DNA of 16,158 bases from UBA652 sp964598235. GTDB lineage: Bacteria > Pseudomonadota > Gammaproteobacteria > Nitrosococcales > Methylophagaceae. A program made the position numbers and the translations under genes. A model generated the notes under the pieces. That model was given only the letters and a program-made list of their open reading frames with translations, had not been told where the DNA came from and did not search any database. Positions 1 to 6,381 of the stretch are shown piece after piece (the first letter of the stretch is position 1; the number at the start of each line of letters is the position of its first letter). The stretch covers positions 1 to 16,158 of the forward strand of contig CAZRAY010000042.1 of the NCBI GenBank assembly GCA_964598235.1, given 5' to 3'.

Positions 1-57
1 GCGCGGCGTTACAATATTGAGCAAGGGTGTGGCCATTCCTCAATATTGTGCCTTGCG
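1..57. repeat. Imperfect inverted-repeat element, cut by left window edge
   Basis: The arms ACAATATTGAG (11-21) and CTCAATATTGT (39-49) are perfect reverse complements around a 17-nt loop. The pairing extends imperfectly outward to GCGC at 1-4 and 54-57. Its outer motif GCAAGGCA followed by AATATT (read on the minus strand) is shared with the larger element at 10567-10687, so the two look like diverged copies of one intergenic repeat family. The element may continue beyond the window and may extend right to about position 105. Both strands are open across it (plus frame from 1 to a TAA at 118-120; minus frame from an ATG at 103), but I recognise neither peptide and consider them chance. The arms are seen directly; the family relation is inference. 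Confidence 0.55.
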
Positions 58-120
58 CTGACTCGCCATCTTCATCCTGAAAAACTGCATTTCCAAATAT
101 CATGGGTATTTTCCGAATAA

Positions 121-156
121 AAAATAAGGGCGGAATAATTATTCCGCCCTTATTTT
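121..156 (-). terminator. Rho-independent terminator, potentially two-way
   Basis: A perfect 16-bp stem (AAAATAAGGGCGGAAT, 121-136, with its complement 141-156) surrounds AATT. The GC-rich core is flanked by A on one side and T on the other, so it can stop transcription from either direction. It lies 22 nt downstream of the stop of the minus-strand CsgG-like lipoprotein gene and is most simply that gene's terminator. Confidence 0.9.
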
Positions 157-177
157 GTTTAACGCAATGATTGAAAC

Positions 178-1233
178 TTAATAAGATAACAACATATTAA
201 GTGTTGCAGGATCTAAACGGCCTGTTGGATTCATGCCATTATCAGATTGGAATGCTGAAACTGCTTTGCGGGTATTGGCGCCGACCTTACCATCAGGTGT
301 GCCTGCGTTATATCCCAAGCTATTTAATGTCGCTTGCGCTTTTCTGATTTTAGCTTGAAGGCTCATGCCAGCTGTTGCGGCAGGCGCCGCTGCGGGTGCA
401 GGAGATGCACCATCGACACCTAACGAGCCACCTGTTCCAAGTCCATTAGGGCTATCAACAGTCTGCGCTTTGTAGTTTCTAGTTGATCTCACTAGTGTGT
501 TAAATGCATCCATCATGGCGCCGACAATCACCTTGCCTTCTGGTGTTTTTGTATAGCCACCAAAACCACCGCCACCGCCACCGCCAAACAAGCCAATACC
601 CGCTCTGATGTTGGTCGCGCGCGCACTACCTTCTGCAGCTGCAACTTGAACGCCAGAACGATTTTCAACCAACGTCATCACACTTTGCGCATCAGCAAAG
701 CTGAGGCTACCACCAATTAAGGCACCAATAGAGCCACCGAGCAATCCACCTAAAAGACCACCGACACCACCCGTATCATCATCACTGAAAATAAGGCTAG
801 GGATAATTGTATAATCTGCGGCCACTAATTGGCCTTTGCCAAAGTTGCTTGAGCTGCGGAGCTCACCCGAATCTTCTAATGCACGTTCACGCTCAATATG
901 CGCTAAACCGCGTCGGCTACGCTCAACCACAATAAAACAGTTACTTTGTTGTGCCATTAAACGTAAAATAGGCACAGTCGAATCGACACCATAACGACCC
1001 ATGCGGTTATACCAAGGAGAAGAGGTGTCCTCATCAATGGCCACTGTACCAAGGGCGCGGTCACATTTCTCTAAATCAGAACTTGCATCCTCAGAATTGG
1101 CACCACCGGTACCGCCACTAACAGAGGATTCTGCTTTTTTAGAGCCCATTTGAACACCTGTACTCACACAGCCTGCGAGTAGAAGTGAGAGTGCTGTTGT
1201 TACGAGTATGTTTGATACAAGATTGGATTTCAT
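178..1233 (-). CDS. CsgG-like outer-membrane lipoprotein with C-terminal peptidoglycan-binding domain
   Basis: I place the start at the ATG at 1233, giving 351 aa: GGAG lies six bases upstream, whereas the in-frame ATG at 1245 has no ribosome-binding site. Residues 1-22 are a lipoprotein signal peptide ending in the lipobox LLAGC (lipidated Cys22). The middle region resembles the CsgG/HfaB family: a segment with VVERS, an ERERALEDSG stretch and a VAADY motif. It is interrupted by glycine-rich runs (GGLLGGLLGG and a poly-Gly run). A linker rich in Ala and Pro leads to a C-terminal PG_binding_1 domain (about residues 290-351; LNSLGYNAGTPDGKVG and AVSAFQSDNG are typical). CsgG itself is an outer-membrane secretion pore for curli; no csgA/B/E/F genes are here, so the exported substrate, if any, is unknown. 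The PG-binding fusion suggests anchoring to the cell wall (inference). Confidence 0.75.
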   Translation of the reverse strand: MKSNLVSNILVTTALSLLLAGCVSTGVQMGSKKAESSVSGGTGGANSEDASSDLEKCDRALGTVAIDEDTSSPWYNRMGRYGVDSTVPILRLMAQQSNCFIVVERSRRGLAHIERERALEDSGELRSSSNFGKGQLVAADYTIIPSLIFSDDDTGGVGGLLGGLLGGSIGALIGGSLSFADAQSVMTLVENRSGVQVAAAEGSARATNIRAGIGLFGGGGGGGFGGYTKTPEGKVIVGAMMDAFNTLVRSTRNYKAQTVDSPNGLGTGGSLGVDGASPAPAAAPAATAGMSLQAKIRKAQATLNSLGYNAGTPDGKVGANTRKAVSAFQSDNGMNPTGRLDPATLNMLLSY

Positions 1234-1274
1234 CAATATCTCCATGAAAGATTTAGTTAATTAGTTCGAAGCTG

Positions 1275-1304
1275 ATTCTACTAGGGATCTGATGGTTAAA
1301 TCAA
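1275..1304 (-). promoter_or_regulatory. Predicted sigma70 promoter of the CsgG-like lipoprotein gene
   Basis: On the minus strand, TTGATT (-35, 1299-1304) and TAGAAT (-10, 1275-1280) are separated by 18 bp. They sit about 40 nt upstream of the chosen start. This suggests the lipoprotein gene is transcribed separately from the arfB run that ends at 1316. Confidence 0.5.
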
Positions 1305-1315
1305 GATGGTATTGC

Positions 1316-1729
1316 TTATTCAGACACCTTTCCACGCAGAGATTTGACTTTACCACGGCGGGTTTTGTTATCTACCCGTTTTTTCTTGGCGTTTCTGCTG
1401 GGTTTGGTCGCATGTCGTGTTTTTTGAATGACGGCAGCGCTTTGGATTAAACCTTGTAATCTCGCCAAGGCATCATCTCTATTTTTACTTTGGGTGCGAA
1501 ATTTCTGCGCTTTGATGATTAAGATCCCTTCTTTGCTGATTCGCCTATCTTGTAAGCGCATCAAGCGAGATTTATAAAAATCAGGGAGGGAAGAGCGATT
1601 GATATCAAACCGCAAGTGAATCGCAGAGGAAACTTTATTCACATTTTGACCGCCGGCACCTTGTGCTCGAATCGCAGTAAGCTCGATTTCATCATCGGGG
1701 AGGGTGACGGTTGAGGAAATAGTGAGCAT
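1316..1729 (-). CDS. arfB: Peptidyl-tRNA hydrolase ArfB (alternative ribosome-rescue factor)
   Basis: A 137-aa protein close in length and sequence to E. coli ArfB/YaeJ (140 aa). It has the release-factor signature RAQGAGGQNVNKVSSA with the catalytic GGQ at residues 26-28, followed by a KAQKFRTQSKNR segment. The C-terminal tail (from about residue 103) is strongly basic; in the family this tail enters the empty mRNA channel of a stalled ribosome so that GGQ can hydrolyse the peptidyl-tRNA. It lacks the codon-recognition domains of RF1 and RF2, as expected for a rescue factor. It starts 8 nt after the DUF411 gene ends and is the last gene of the minus-strand run 5862-1316. Identification is firm. 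Confidence 0.95.
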   Translation of the reverse strand: MLTISSTVTLPDDEIELTAIRAQGAGGQNVNKVSSAIHLRFDINRSSLPDFYKSRLMRLQDRRISKEGILIIKAQKFRTQSKNRDDALARLQGLIQSAAVIQKTRHATKPSRNAKKKRVDNKTRRGKVKSLRGKVSE

Positions 1730-1737
1730 GGTGTGTT

Positions 1738-2205
1738 CTAGTCTTGTGGGTACTGGTTAAACACGCTTAACTTGCCATCTTGTTTGAAGCTAAACACGGT
1801 GTAAGGATCAACACGCTCACCATATTCCATACCGGGGGAACCAACAGGCATATCAGGCACGGCAAGACCATTAACTTTGGGTTGTTCAAGTAATAAGCGC
1901 TTAATATCATCCGCGGGGACATGGCCTTCGATAATATAGTCGCCAATGAGCGCGGTGTGGCAGGAGGTCATTTTATTGGGGATCTGCAATTGATCTTTAA
2001 TGTCTGCGAGATTCATACTGATTTTATCGGCCACAATAAAACCATTTTGTTCTAAATGATCCATCCATTTAGTGCAGCATTCGCAAGTGGGGCTACGATA
2101 GACTGTGATTTCCTGTATTGCAGCTTGCACATCTACCACTTCCTCACCTTGATTACAGGCAATAAGAAGCGGTAGGCATAAAAATAGCGAGAGAATAAAA
2201 CGCAT
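1738..2205 (-). CDS. DUF411 family lipoprotein, putative metal-binding
   Basis: A 155-aa protein with a lipoprotein signal peptide (lipobox LLIAC, Cys17) and one DUF411 domain. The diagnostic pieces are VYRSPTCECCTKW (a CxCC cluster at about residues 41-44), MTSCHTA, GHVPADDI, AVPDMPVGSPGME and a C-terminal YTVFSFKQDG. DUF411 proteins are often found near copper or silver resistance genes and are presumed to bind metal through the Cys cluster and Met-rich PGME region. No copper genes are visible here. Its ATG overlaps the stop of the TRAP solute-binding gene by one base (TAATG), so the two are probably translationally coupled. The family call is firm; metal binding is inference. Confidence 0.88.
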   Translation of the reverse strand: MRFILSLFLCLPLLIACNQGEEVVDVQAAIQEITVYRSPTCECCTKWMDHLEQNGFIVADKISMNLADIKDQLQIPNKMTSCHTALIGDYIIEGHVPADDIKRLLLEQPKVNGLAVPDMPVGSPGMEYGERVDPYTVFSFKQDGKLSVFNQYPQD

Positions 2206-3293
2206 TATTCGGTTAAAAACTCTTGCATATAGTTACTTTCTAGCCCTGAGTCCGAGGGATGTTGTTGACGAAATGTTTGATAGGCTTGGTAAACACGGGC
2301 AAATTTTGGATCGGCAGCCGCACCTTCAGCCAATGTTTCATCAGTGAGTTTTTTGAAGATAGCCAATACATCCTCTGGAAAACGGTGGATCTGGATATTT
2401 TTAAGTGCTTTAAGTTCAACTAACGCAGCACGGTTATTGCTATCCATATCAGCCAGCATTTGTAGATTTTCTTTTTTCGCTTCATCACGAACAATCGCTT
2501 GTAAATCGGCAGATAAAGATTCCCAAGCGCGTTGATTAATACCGAGCTCTAACACAGTGCCTGGCTCATGCCAGCCAGGATAATAATAATGTTTTGCTGC
2601 GCGATAGAGGCCGAGGCGTTGATCGTGGAAAGGGCCGATCCATTCGGTGGCATCGATGGTGTTACGTTCGAGCGCGGTATACACTTCGCTGCCCGCGAGC
2701 AACACAGGATTACCGCCCGCTTTGGCGAACACTTTTCCACCCAAGCCAGGGATCCGCATTTTGAGGCCTTGAATATCATCTAGGCTATTTATTTCTTTAT
2801 TAAACCAGCCGCCCATTTGCGGGCCAGTATTGCCCAGTGGGAAGGGGATAACATGGAACGGCTGATACATTTCGCGCCAAAGCTCAAGGCCACCACCTTC
2901 ATATAACCATGTATTCATGCCTTCTGCGGTCATGCCAAAAGGCACCCCAGAAAAAAACTGGGCTTCAGGCACCTTACCTGCCCAGTAATAAGCCGAGCCG
3001 TGGCTCATTTCAACGGTACCTTGTGAAACCGCATCAAAGGCTTGCAAAGCAGGAATCAGTTCACCACCCGCGAACACTTTTATTTTGATACGACCTTCGC
3101 TGGCCGCTTCAACATTTTTAGCGAAGCGCTCAGCGCCTTCTTGCAATACGGGAAAATTAGGCGGCCAAGTGGTGACCATTTTCCAGTTGTATTGGTCTTT
3201 ATTTGCAGAACCGCCTGACTTGCTACCATCACCGCAGGCGGTAAGGAGGGAGAATAGGGCGATAAGCAAAATGGGTGAAAATCGTATATTCAT
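2205..3293 (-). CDS. TRAP transporter substrate-binding lipoprotein (DctP/TakP family)
   Basis: A 362-aa extracytoplasmic solute-binding protein. A lipobox LLTAC places the lipidated Cys at residue 20, so it is probably membrane-anchored rather than freely periplasmic, which is uncommon for Gram-negative TRAP receptors. The DctP fold is evident from TTWPPNFPVL near residue 41, MGGWFNKEINSLDDIQGLKM at 160-179, the conserved carboxylate-binding Arg of LKMRIPG (R180), and EVYTALERNTIDATEWIGP at 203-221. The Glu-Trp pair at 217-218 recalls the 2-oxoacid/Na+ binding site of TakP, so a 2-oxoacid or similar carboxylate is the likely ligand (inference). The membrane subunits DctQ and DctM are not in the window. 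GGAAA lies five bases before the ATG. It follows uvrD by 14 nt. Confidence 0.88.
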   Translation of the reverse strand: MNIRFSPILLIALFSLLTACGDGSKSGGSANKDQYNWKMVTTWPPNFPVLQEGAERFAKNVEAASEGRIKIKVFAGGELIPALQAFDAVSQGTVEMSHGSAYYWAGKVPEAQFFSGVPFGMTAEGMNTWLYEGGGLELWREMYQPFHVIPFPLGNTGPQMGGWFNKEINSLDDIQGLKMRIPGLGGKVFAKAGGNPVLLAGSEVYTALERNTIDATEWIGPFHDQRLGLYRAAKHYYYPGWHEPGTVLELGINQRAWESLSADLQAIVRDEAKKENLQMLADMDSNNRAALVELKALKNIQIHRFPEDVLAIFKKLTDETLAEGAAADPKFARVYQAYQTFRQQHPSDSGLESNYMQEFLTE

Positions 3294-3307
3294 GTTGTTT
3301 CCAATAA

Positions 3308-5473
3308 CTAAGTTGTTTCAAGATTAGCATAAGCCAACACCAACCATTTGGTCCCTGCATGGGTAAAGTTGACTTGGATGCGAGCACTTTTACCAGAACC
3401 TTCATTATCGATTACGGTGCCCCCGCCAAATTTTTGGTGATGGACTTGTTGGCCGATGGTATAACCTGTTTCATTTAAGGTGCTGGTGCGTGAGCTGGTG
3501 GTGCTACTCGCTTGTGCAATATAGCCTTTGCGGGCGCGAATTTCTTCGGTGTGTTCTTCGGGAATTTCACGTAAGAAACGCGAAGGCGTAGGGTACATTT
3601 CTTGTCCGTAAAGCCGTCTAAATTCAGTATGGAGCAAGAATAATTTTTGTCGCGCGCGAGTCATGCCGACATAACAAAGCCGACGTTCTTCCGCTAAGCG
3701 AACAGGATCATCGCTGCTTTTCTGACCGGGGAATAAGCCTTCTTCCATGCCGACGATAAATACGGTGGGGAATTCTAAGCCTTTGGCTGCGTGTAGCGTC
3801 ATCAGTTGTACACAATCTTCCCAGCGGTCACCTTGGTCTTCGCCCGCTTCAAGCGCAGCATGGGATAAGAAAGCGGCGAGCAAAGGCATGTCTTTGGTTT
3901 CTTCGGTGTGGGTGAATTGGCGGGAGGCATTGATCAATTCATCCAAGTTTTCGATCCGGCCTTGGCCTTTTTCAGATTGATCTTTTTCAAAATGGGTGCG
4001 TAAACTTGTTTCATCAATTACTAAGGTGGTGAGTTCATGCAATGGGAAATCAGGTTCTTCAGGTGTGAGTGAATCAACCAGATTCAAAAATCCAATCAAG
4101 GCATTGCCTGCGCGGGCAGTGAATACTTCTGCAGCTAATAGGGCTTTGGTGGCTTCCCACATGGTAAGCTGTTGCTCTCTTGCGTATTGACGCACTTCAG
4201 TAAGTGTTCGCGCACCAATGCCGCGTGTGGGTGTATTCACCACGCGCTCGAAAGCGGCATCATCATCGCGATTGGCAACTAAGCGTAAATAAGCGAGCAC
4301 ATCTTTAATCTCAGCGCGTTCAAAAAAGCGCAAACCGCCATACACGCGATAGGGCACTTGGGCTTGGAATAAGGCTTCTTCAATCACCCGAGATTGGGCA
4401 TTGGAGCGATAGAGCACAGCATGATCGGCGCGCGGAGAACCTGCTTCATTTTGTTCTCTAACGATATTAACCAAAAAACGGGCTTCATCGCGCTCATCAA
4501 AGGCTTGATAAATTTGCACCGGATCGCCAGCGGCATCATCTGTCCAAAGTTTTTTGCCCAAGCGATCGGTATTATTTGAAATCACCGCATTGGCAACCGC
4601 CAGAATATTGCCCGTAGAGCGATAGTTTTGCTCGAGGCGAACCGTATTCTCGGTAGGATAATCAACATGAAATTGCTGGATATTTTCAATCTTAGCACCA
4701 CGCCAACCATAGATCGACTGATCATCATCGCCCACGATAAATAAACAGCCTGTTTCACCTGCCAGCAAACGTAGCCATGCATATTGAATAGTATTGGTAT
4801 CTTGGAATTCATCGACTAAGATTTGCTTAAAGCGTTTTTGATAATGCAATAAGATATCAGGCCGTTTTAGCCAGAGCTCATGCGAGCGTAGAATGAGTTC
4901 CCCAAAATCAACGACACCTGCACGCTGGCAAGTGGCTTCATAAGCTTCATAGATCGCTAACATTTTTTGTGAATAGAGATCATTGTCGACTTGGATATTC
5001 TTGGGCCGTAATCCTTCATCTTTTTGGCCATTGATAAACCATTGCGCTTGCTTGGGCGGCCACTGCGCTTCATCTAATTCCATACCGCGAATAATACGTT
5101 TGATCATCCGGAGCTGATCATCACTATCTAGGATCTGAAAGCTTTGCGGCAAATCGGCATCTTGCCAATGCGCACGCAATAATCGATGGGCGAGGCCATG
5201 AAATGTGCCTACCCACATACCACCAAGCGGATAACCCAATAAATCTTCAATCCGACCGCGCATTTCAGCCGCGGCTTTATTGGTAAAGGTGACCGATAGA
5301 ATTTCAGCAGGGGAATATTCTTCCACCTCGATTAACCACGCAATGCGATGCACTAAAACACGGGTTTTACCACTGCCCGCACCTGCCAAAATACGTGCAT
5401 GACCTGGCGGCGCAGACACGGCTTCGCGTTGCGGTTTATTCAGTTCATCTAATAATCGGGAGACATCTTCCAT
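3308..5473 (-). CDS. uvrD: DNA helicase II UvrD
   Basis: A 721-aa protein, essentially the length of E. coli UvrD (720 aa) and alignable along its whole length. This SF1A 3'-5' helicase removes the cleaved oligonucleotide in nucleotide excision repair and works with MutL in mismatch repair. Visible motifs are Walker A GAGSGKT (31-37), TFTNKAAAEM, motif II in VDEFQDTN, motif III GDDDQSIYGWRGA, motif IV QNYRS, TLHAAKGLEF and the motif VI region YVGMTRARQK. The C-terminal segment ends in a Tudor-like stretch (IGQQVHHQKFGGGTVI). No good Shine-Dalgarno precedes the ATG, and no LexA box is visible in the 30 bp upstream, unlike the SOS-controlled E. coli gene. It lies 29 nt after the VOC gene and is followed closely by the TRAP gene. 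Confidence 0.98.
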   Translation of the reverse strand: MEDVSRLLDELNKPQREAVSAPPGHARILAGAGSGKTRVLVHRIAWLIEVEEYSPAEILSVTFTNKAAAEMRGRIEDLLGYPLGGMWVGTFHGLAHRLLRAHWQDADLPQSFQILDSDDQLRMIKRIIRGMELDEAQWPPKQAQWFINGQKDEGLRPKNIQVDNDLYSQKMLAIYEAYEATCQRAGVVDFGELILRSHELWLKRPDILLHYQKRFKQILVDEFQDTNTIQYAWLRLLAGETGCLFIVGDDDQSIYGWRGAKIENIQQFHVDYPTENTVRLEQNYRSTGNILAVANAVISNNTDRLGKKLWTDDAAGDPVQIYQAFDERDEARFLVNIVREQNEAGSPRADHAVLYRSNAQSRVIEEALFQAQVPYRVYGGLRFFERAEIKDVLAYLRLVANRDDDAAFERVVNTPTRGIGARTLTEVRQYAREQQLTMWEATKALLAAEVFTARAGNALIGFLNLVDSLTPEEPDFPLHELTTLVIDETSLRTHFEKDQSEKGQGRIENLDELINASRQFTHTEETKDMPLLAAFLSHAALEAGEDQGDRWEDCVQLMTLHAAKGLEFPTVFIVGMEEGLFPGQKSSDDPVRLAEERRLCYVGMTRARQKLFLLHTEFRRLYGQEMYPTPSRFLREIPEEHTEEIRARKGYIAQASSTTSSRTSTLNETGYTIGQQVHHQKFGGGTVIDNEGSGKSARIQVNFTHAGTKWLVLAYANLETT

Positions 5474-5502
5474 AGCGGCTATTTTACAGGGTAAAAATGG
5501 GC

Positions 5503-5862
5503 TTATGCACCTTTATCTGACCAAACAGCAAATTCATTTCCACTGGGTTCAGAGAAGTGGAAACGGCGACCACCCGGGAAAGGAAAGGTCGGTTCTATGA
5601 TGATGCCATTTGCTTGAGTGATTTTATCTTGTGTTGATTCCAAATCATGGCTATAAAACACAATTAGAGCAGCGCCATGATTAGTCGAGGGGTGTAAGTC
5701 GGAATGAAAGAACCCACCATTTAGTCCTGCTCCAGAGAAAGCAATATAGGCATCCCCAAATGCTTGGAATGACCAGCCGAAGACGTGCTCAAAAAATGCT
5801 TGAGTGGCTGGGATATCTTTTGCTGGAAATTCGACATAGTTTATTTTTTCATGTTGATTCAT
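5503..5862 (-). CDS. VOC (glyoxalase/bleomycin-resistance fold) family protein
   Basis: A 119-aa single-domain member of the vicinal-oxygen-chelate superfamily. It begins with INYVEFPAKDIPATQAFFEHVFGW, the usual beta-alpha-beta opening, and ends with the paired module PGGRRFHFSEPSGNEFAVW. Candidate metal ligands are Glu11 in the first half and Glu112-type residues in the second, but substrate cannot be read from sequence. AAGGAAA precedes the start. It begins only 27 nt beyond the trxA terminator hairpin, and its own promoter is not obvious, so it may depend on terminator read-through or a weak promoter. Family firm, function unknown. Confidence 0.85.
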   Translation of the reverse strand: MNQHEKINYVEFPAKDIPATQAFFEHVFGWSFQAFGDAYIAFSGAGLNGGFFHSDLHPSTNHGAALIVFYSHDLESTQDKITQANGIIIEPTFPFPGGRRFHFSEPSGNEFAVWSDKGA

Positions 5863-5888
5863 CTATTATTTCCTTGAGCTGAAACGAA

Positions 5889-5920
5889 AATAGGCTGAAT
5901 GGTTGCCCATTCAGCCTATT
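5889..5920 (-). terminator. Rho-independent terminator of trxA
   Basis: A perfect 14-bp stem AATAGGCTGAATGG (5889-5902) with its complement 5907-5920 encloses a 4-nt loop. On the minus strand it is followed by TTTCGTTTC. It starts 26 nt past the trxA stop and lies between trxA and the VOC gene. Confidence 0.85.
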
Positions 5921-5945
5921 CGCTTGATAACTAAAATTGACTCGT

Positions 5946-6272
5946 TTAGATATTACTATCTAAAAATGCCGTCAATTGTGATTTAGTGAGCGCGCCGACC
6001 TTAGTCGCTTCTACTTCACCATTTTTGAATAGCATCAACGTTGGGATGCCGCGAATGCCGTAGCGCGGCGGTGTTTCTGAATTTTCATCAATATTTAATT
6101 TACAGACGTTGATTTTACCTGCGTATTCCGCACCAATTTCATCCAAAATTGGGGCAATCATTTTGCAAGGGCCACACCATTCTGCCCAGTAATCTACTAA
6201 TACAGGCAATTCAGATTGCAGAACTTGGCTATCAAATGTGCCATCGGTTACTGCGGTGACGTGTTCACTCAT
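5946..6272 (-). CDS. trxA: Thioredoxin 1
   Basis: A 108-aa protein, matching the family length. The active site is WCGPC (Cys33 and Cys36), inside the classical VDYWAEWCGPCKMIAPIL stretch. The conserved cis-proline is in RGIPTLMLF (about residue 77), and GALTKSQL near the end is also typical. Cytoplasmic thioredoxin passes electrons from thioredoxin reductase to ribonucleotide reductase, methionine sulfoxide reductase and other disulfides. GGAGAAG lies six bases before the ATG. The gene is divergent from rhlB, the same arrangement as in E. coli; rho, which follows trxA in E. coli, is not here. A terminator follows directly, so it appears to be monocistronic. Confidence 0.98.
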   Translation of the reverse strand: MSEHVTAVTDGTFDSQVLQSELPVLVDYWAEWCGPCKMIAPILDEIGAEYAGKINVCKLNIDENSETPPRYGIRGIPTLMLFKNGEVEATKVGALTKSQLTAFLDSNI

Positions 6273-6313
6273 GTTTCTTCTCCAGTGTTTATAAAGTATT
6301 GAATGGCAGATGT

Positions 6314-6322
6314 TGTTATACT
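6314..6322 (+). promoter_or_regulatory. Predicted extended -10 promoter of rhlB
   Basis: TGT directly precedes TATACT (6317-6322), giving an extended -10 element; no good -35 is seen. The implied transcript would begin near 6329, downstream of the first in-frame ATG at 6310, which supports the internal rhlB start at 6382. Confidence 0.5.
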
Positions 6323-6381
6323 CATGCCCAATTCAATTAGTAGTATTTTTTACGATCAGCGAAGGTAATGCAAGTATTTCT

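Noticed and set aside
1..120. Open frames on both strands (plus to TAA at 118-120; minus from ATG at 103 with GGAAAA before it)
   Set aside because: Both pass through an inverted repeat, give unfamiliar peptides and are short enough to be open by chance; the left part is outside the window.
2549..2783. Overlapping plus- and minus-strand ORFs of 70-76 aa
   Set aside because: They are alternative-frame readings within the well-supported TRAP solute-binding gene.
5474..5502. LexA/SOS box in front of uvrD
   Set aside because: CTGTAAAATAGCC is the only partial match and lacks the second half-site.
6310..6381. N-terminal extension of RhlB from the ATG at 6310
   Set aside because: The 24 extra residues do not resemble RhlB, and the segment overlaps the predicted extended -10 element.
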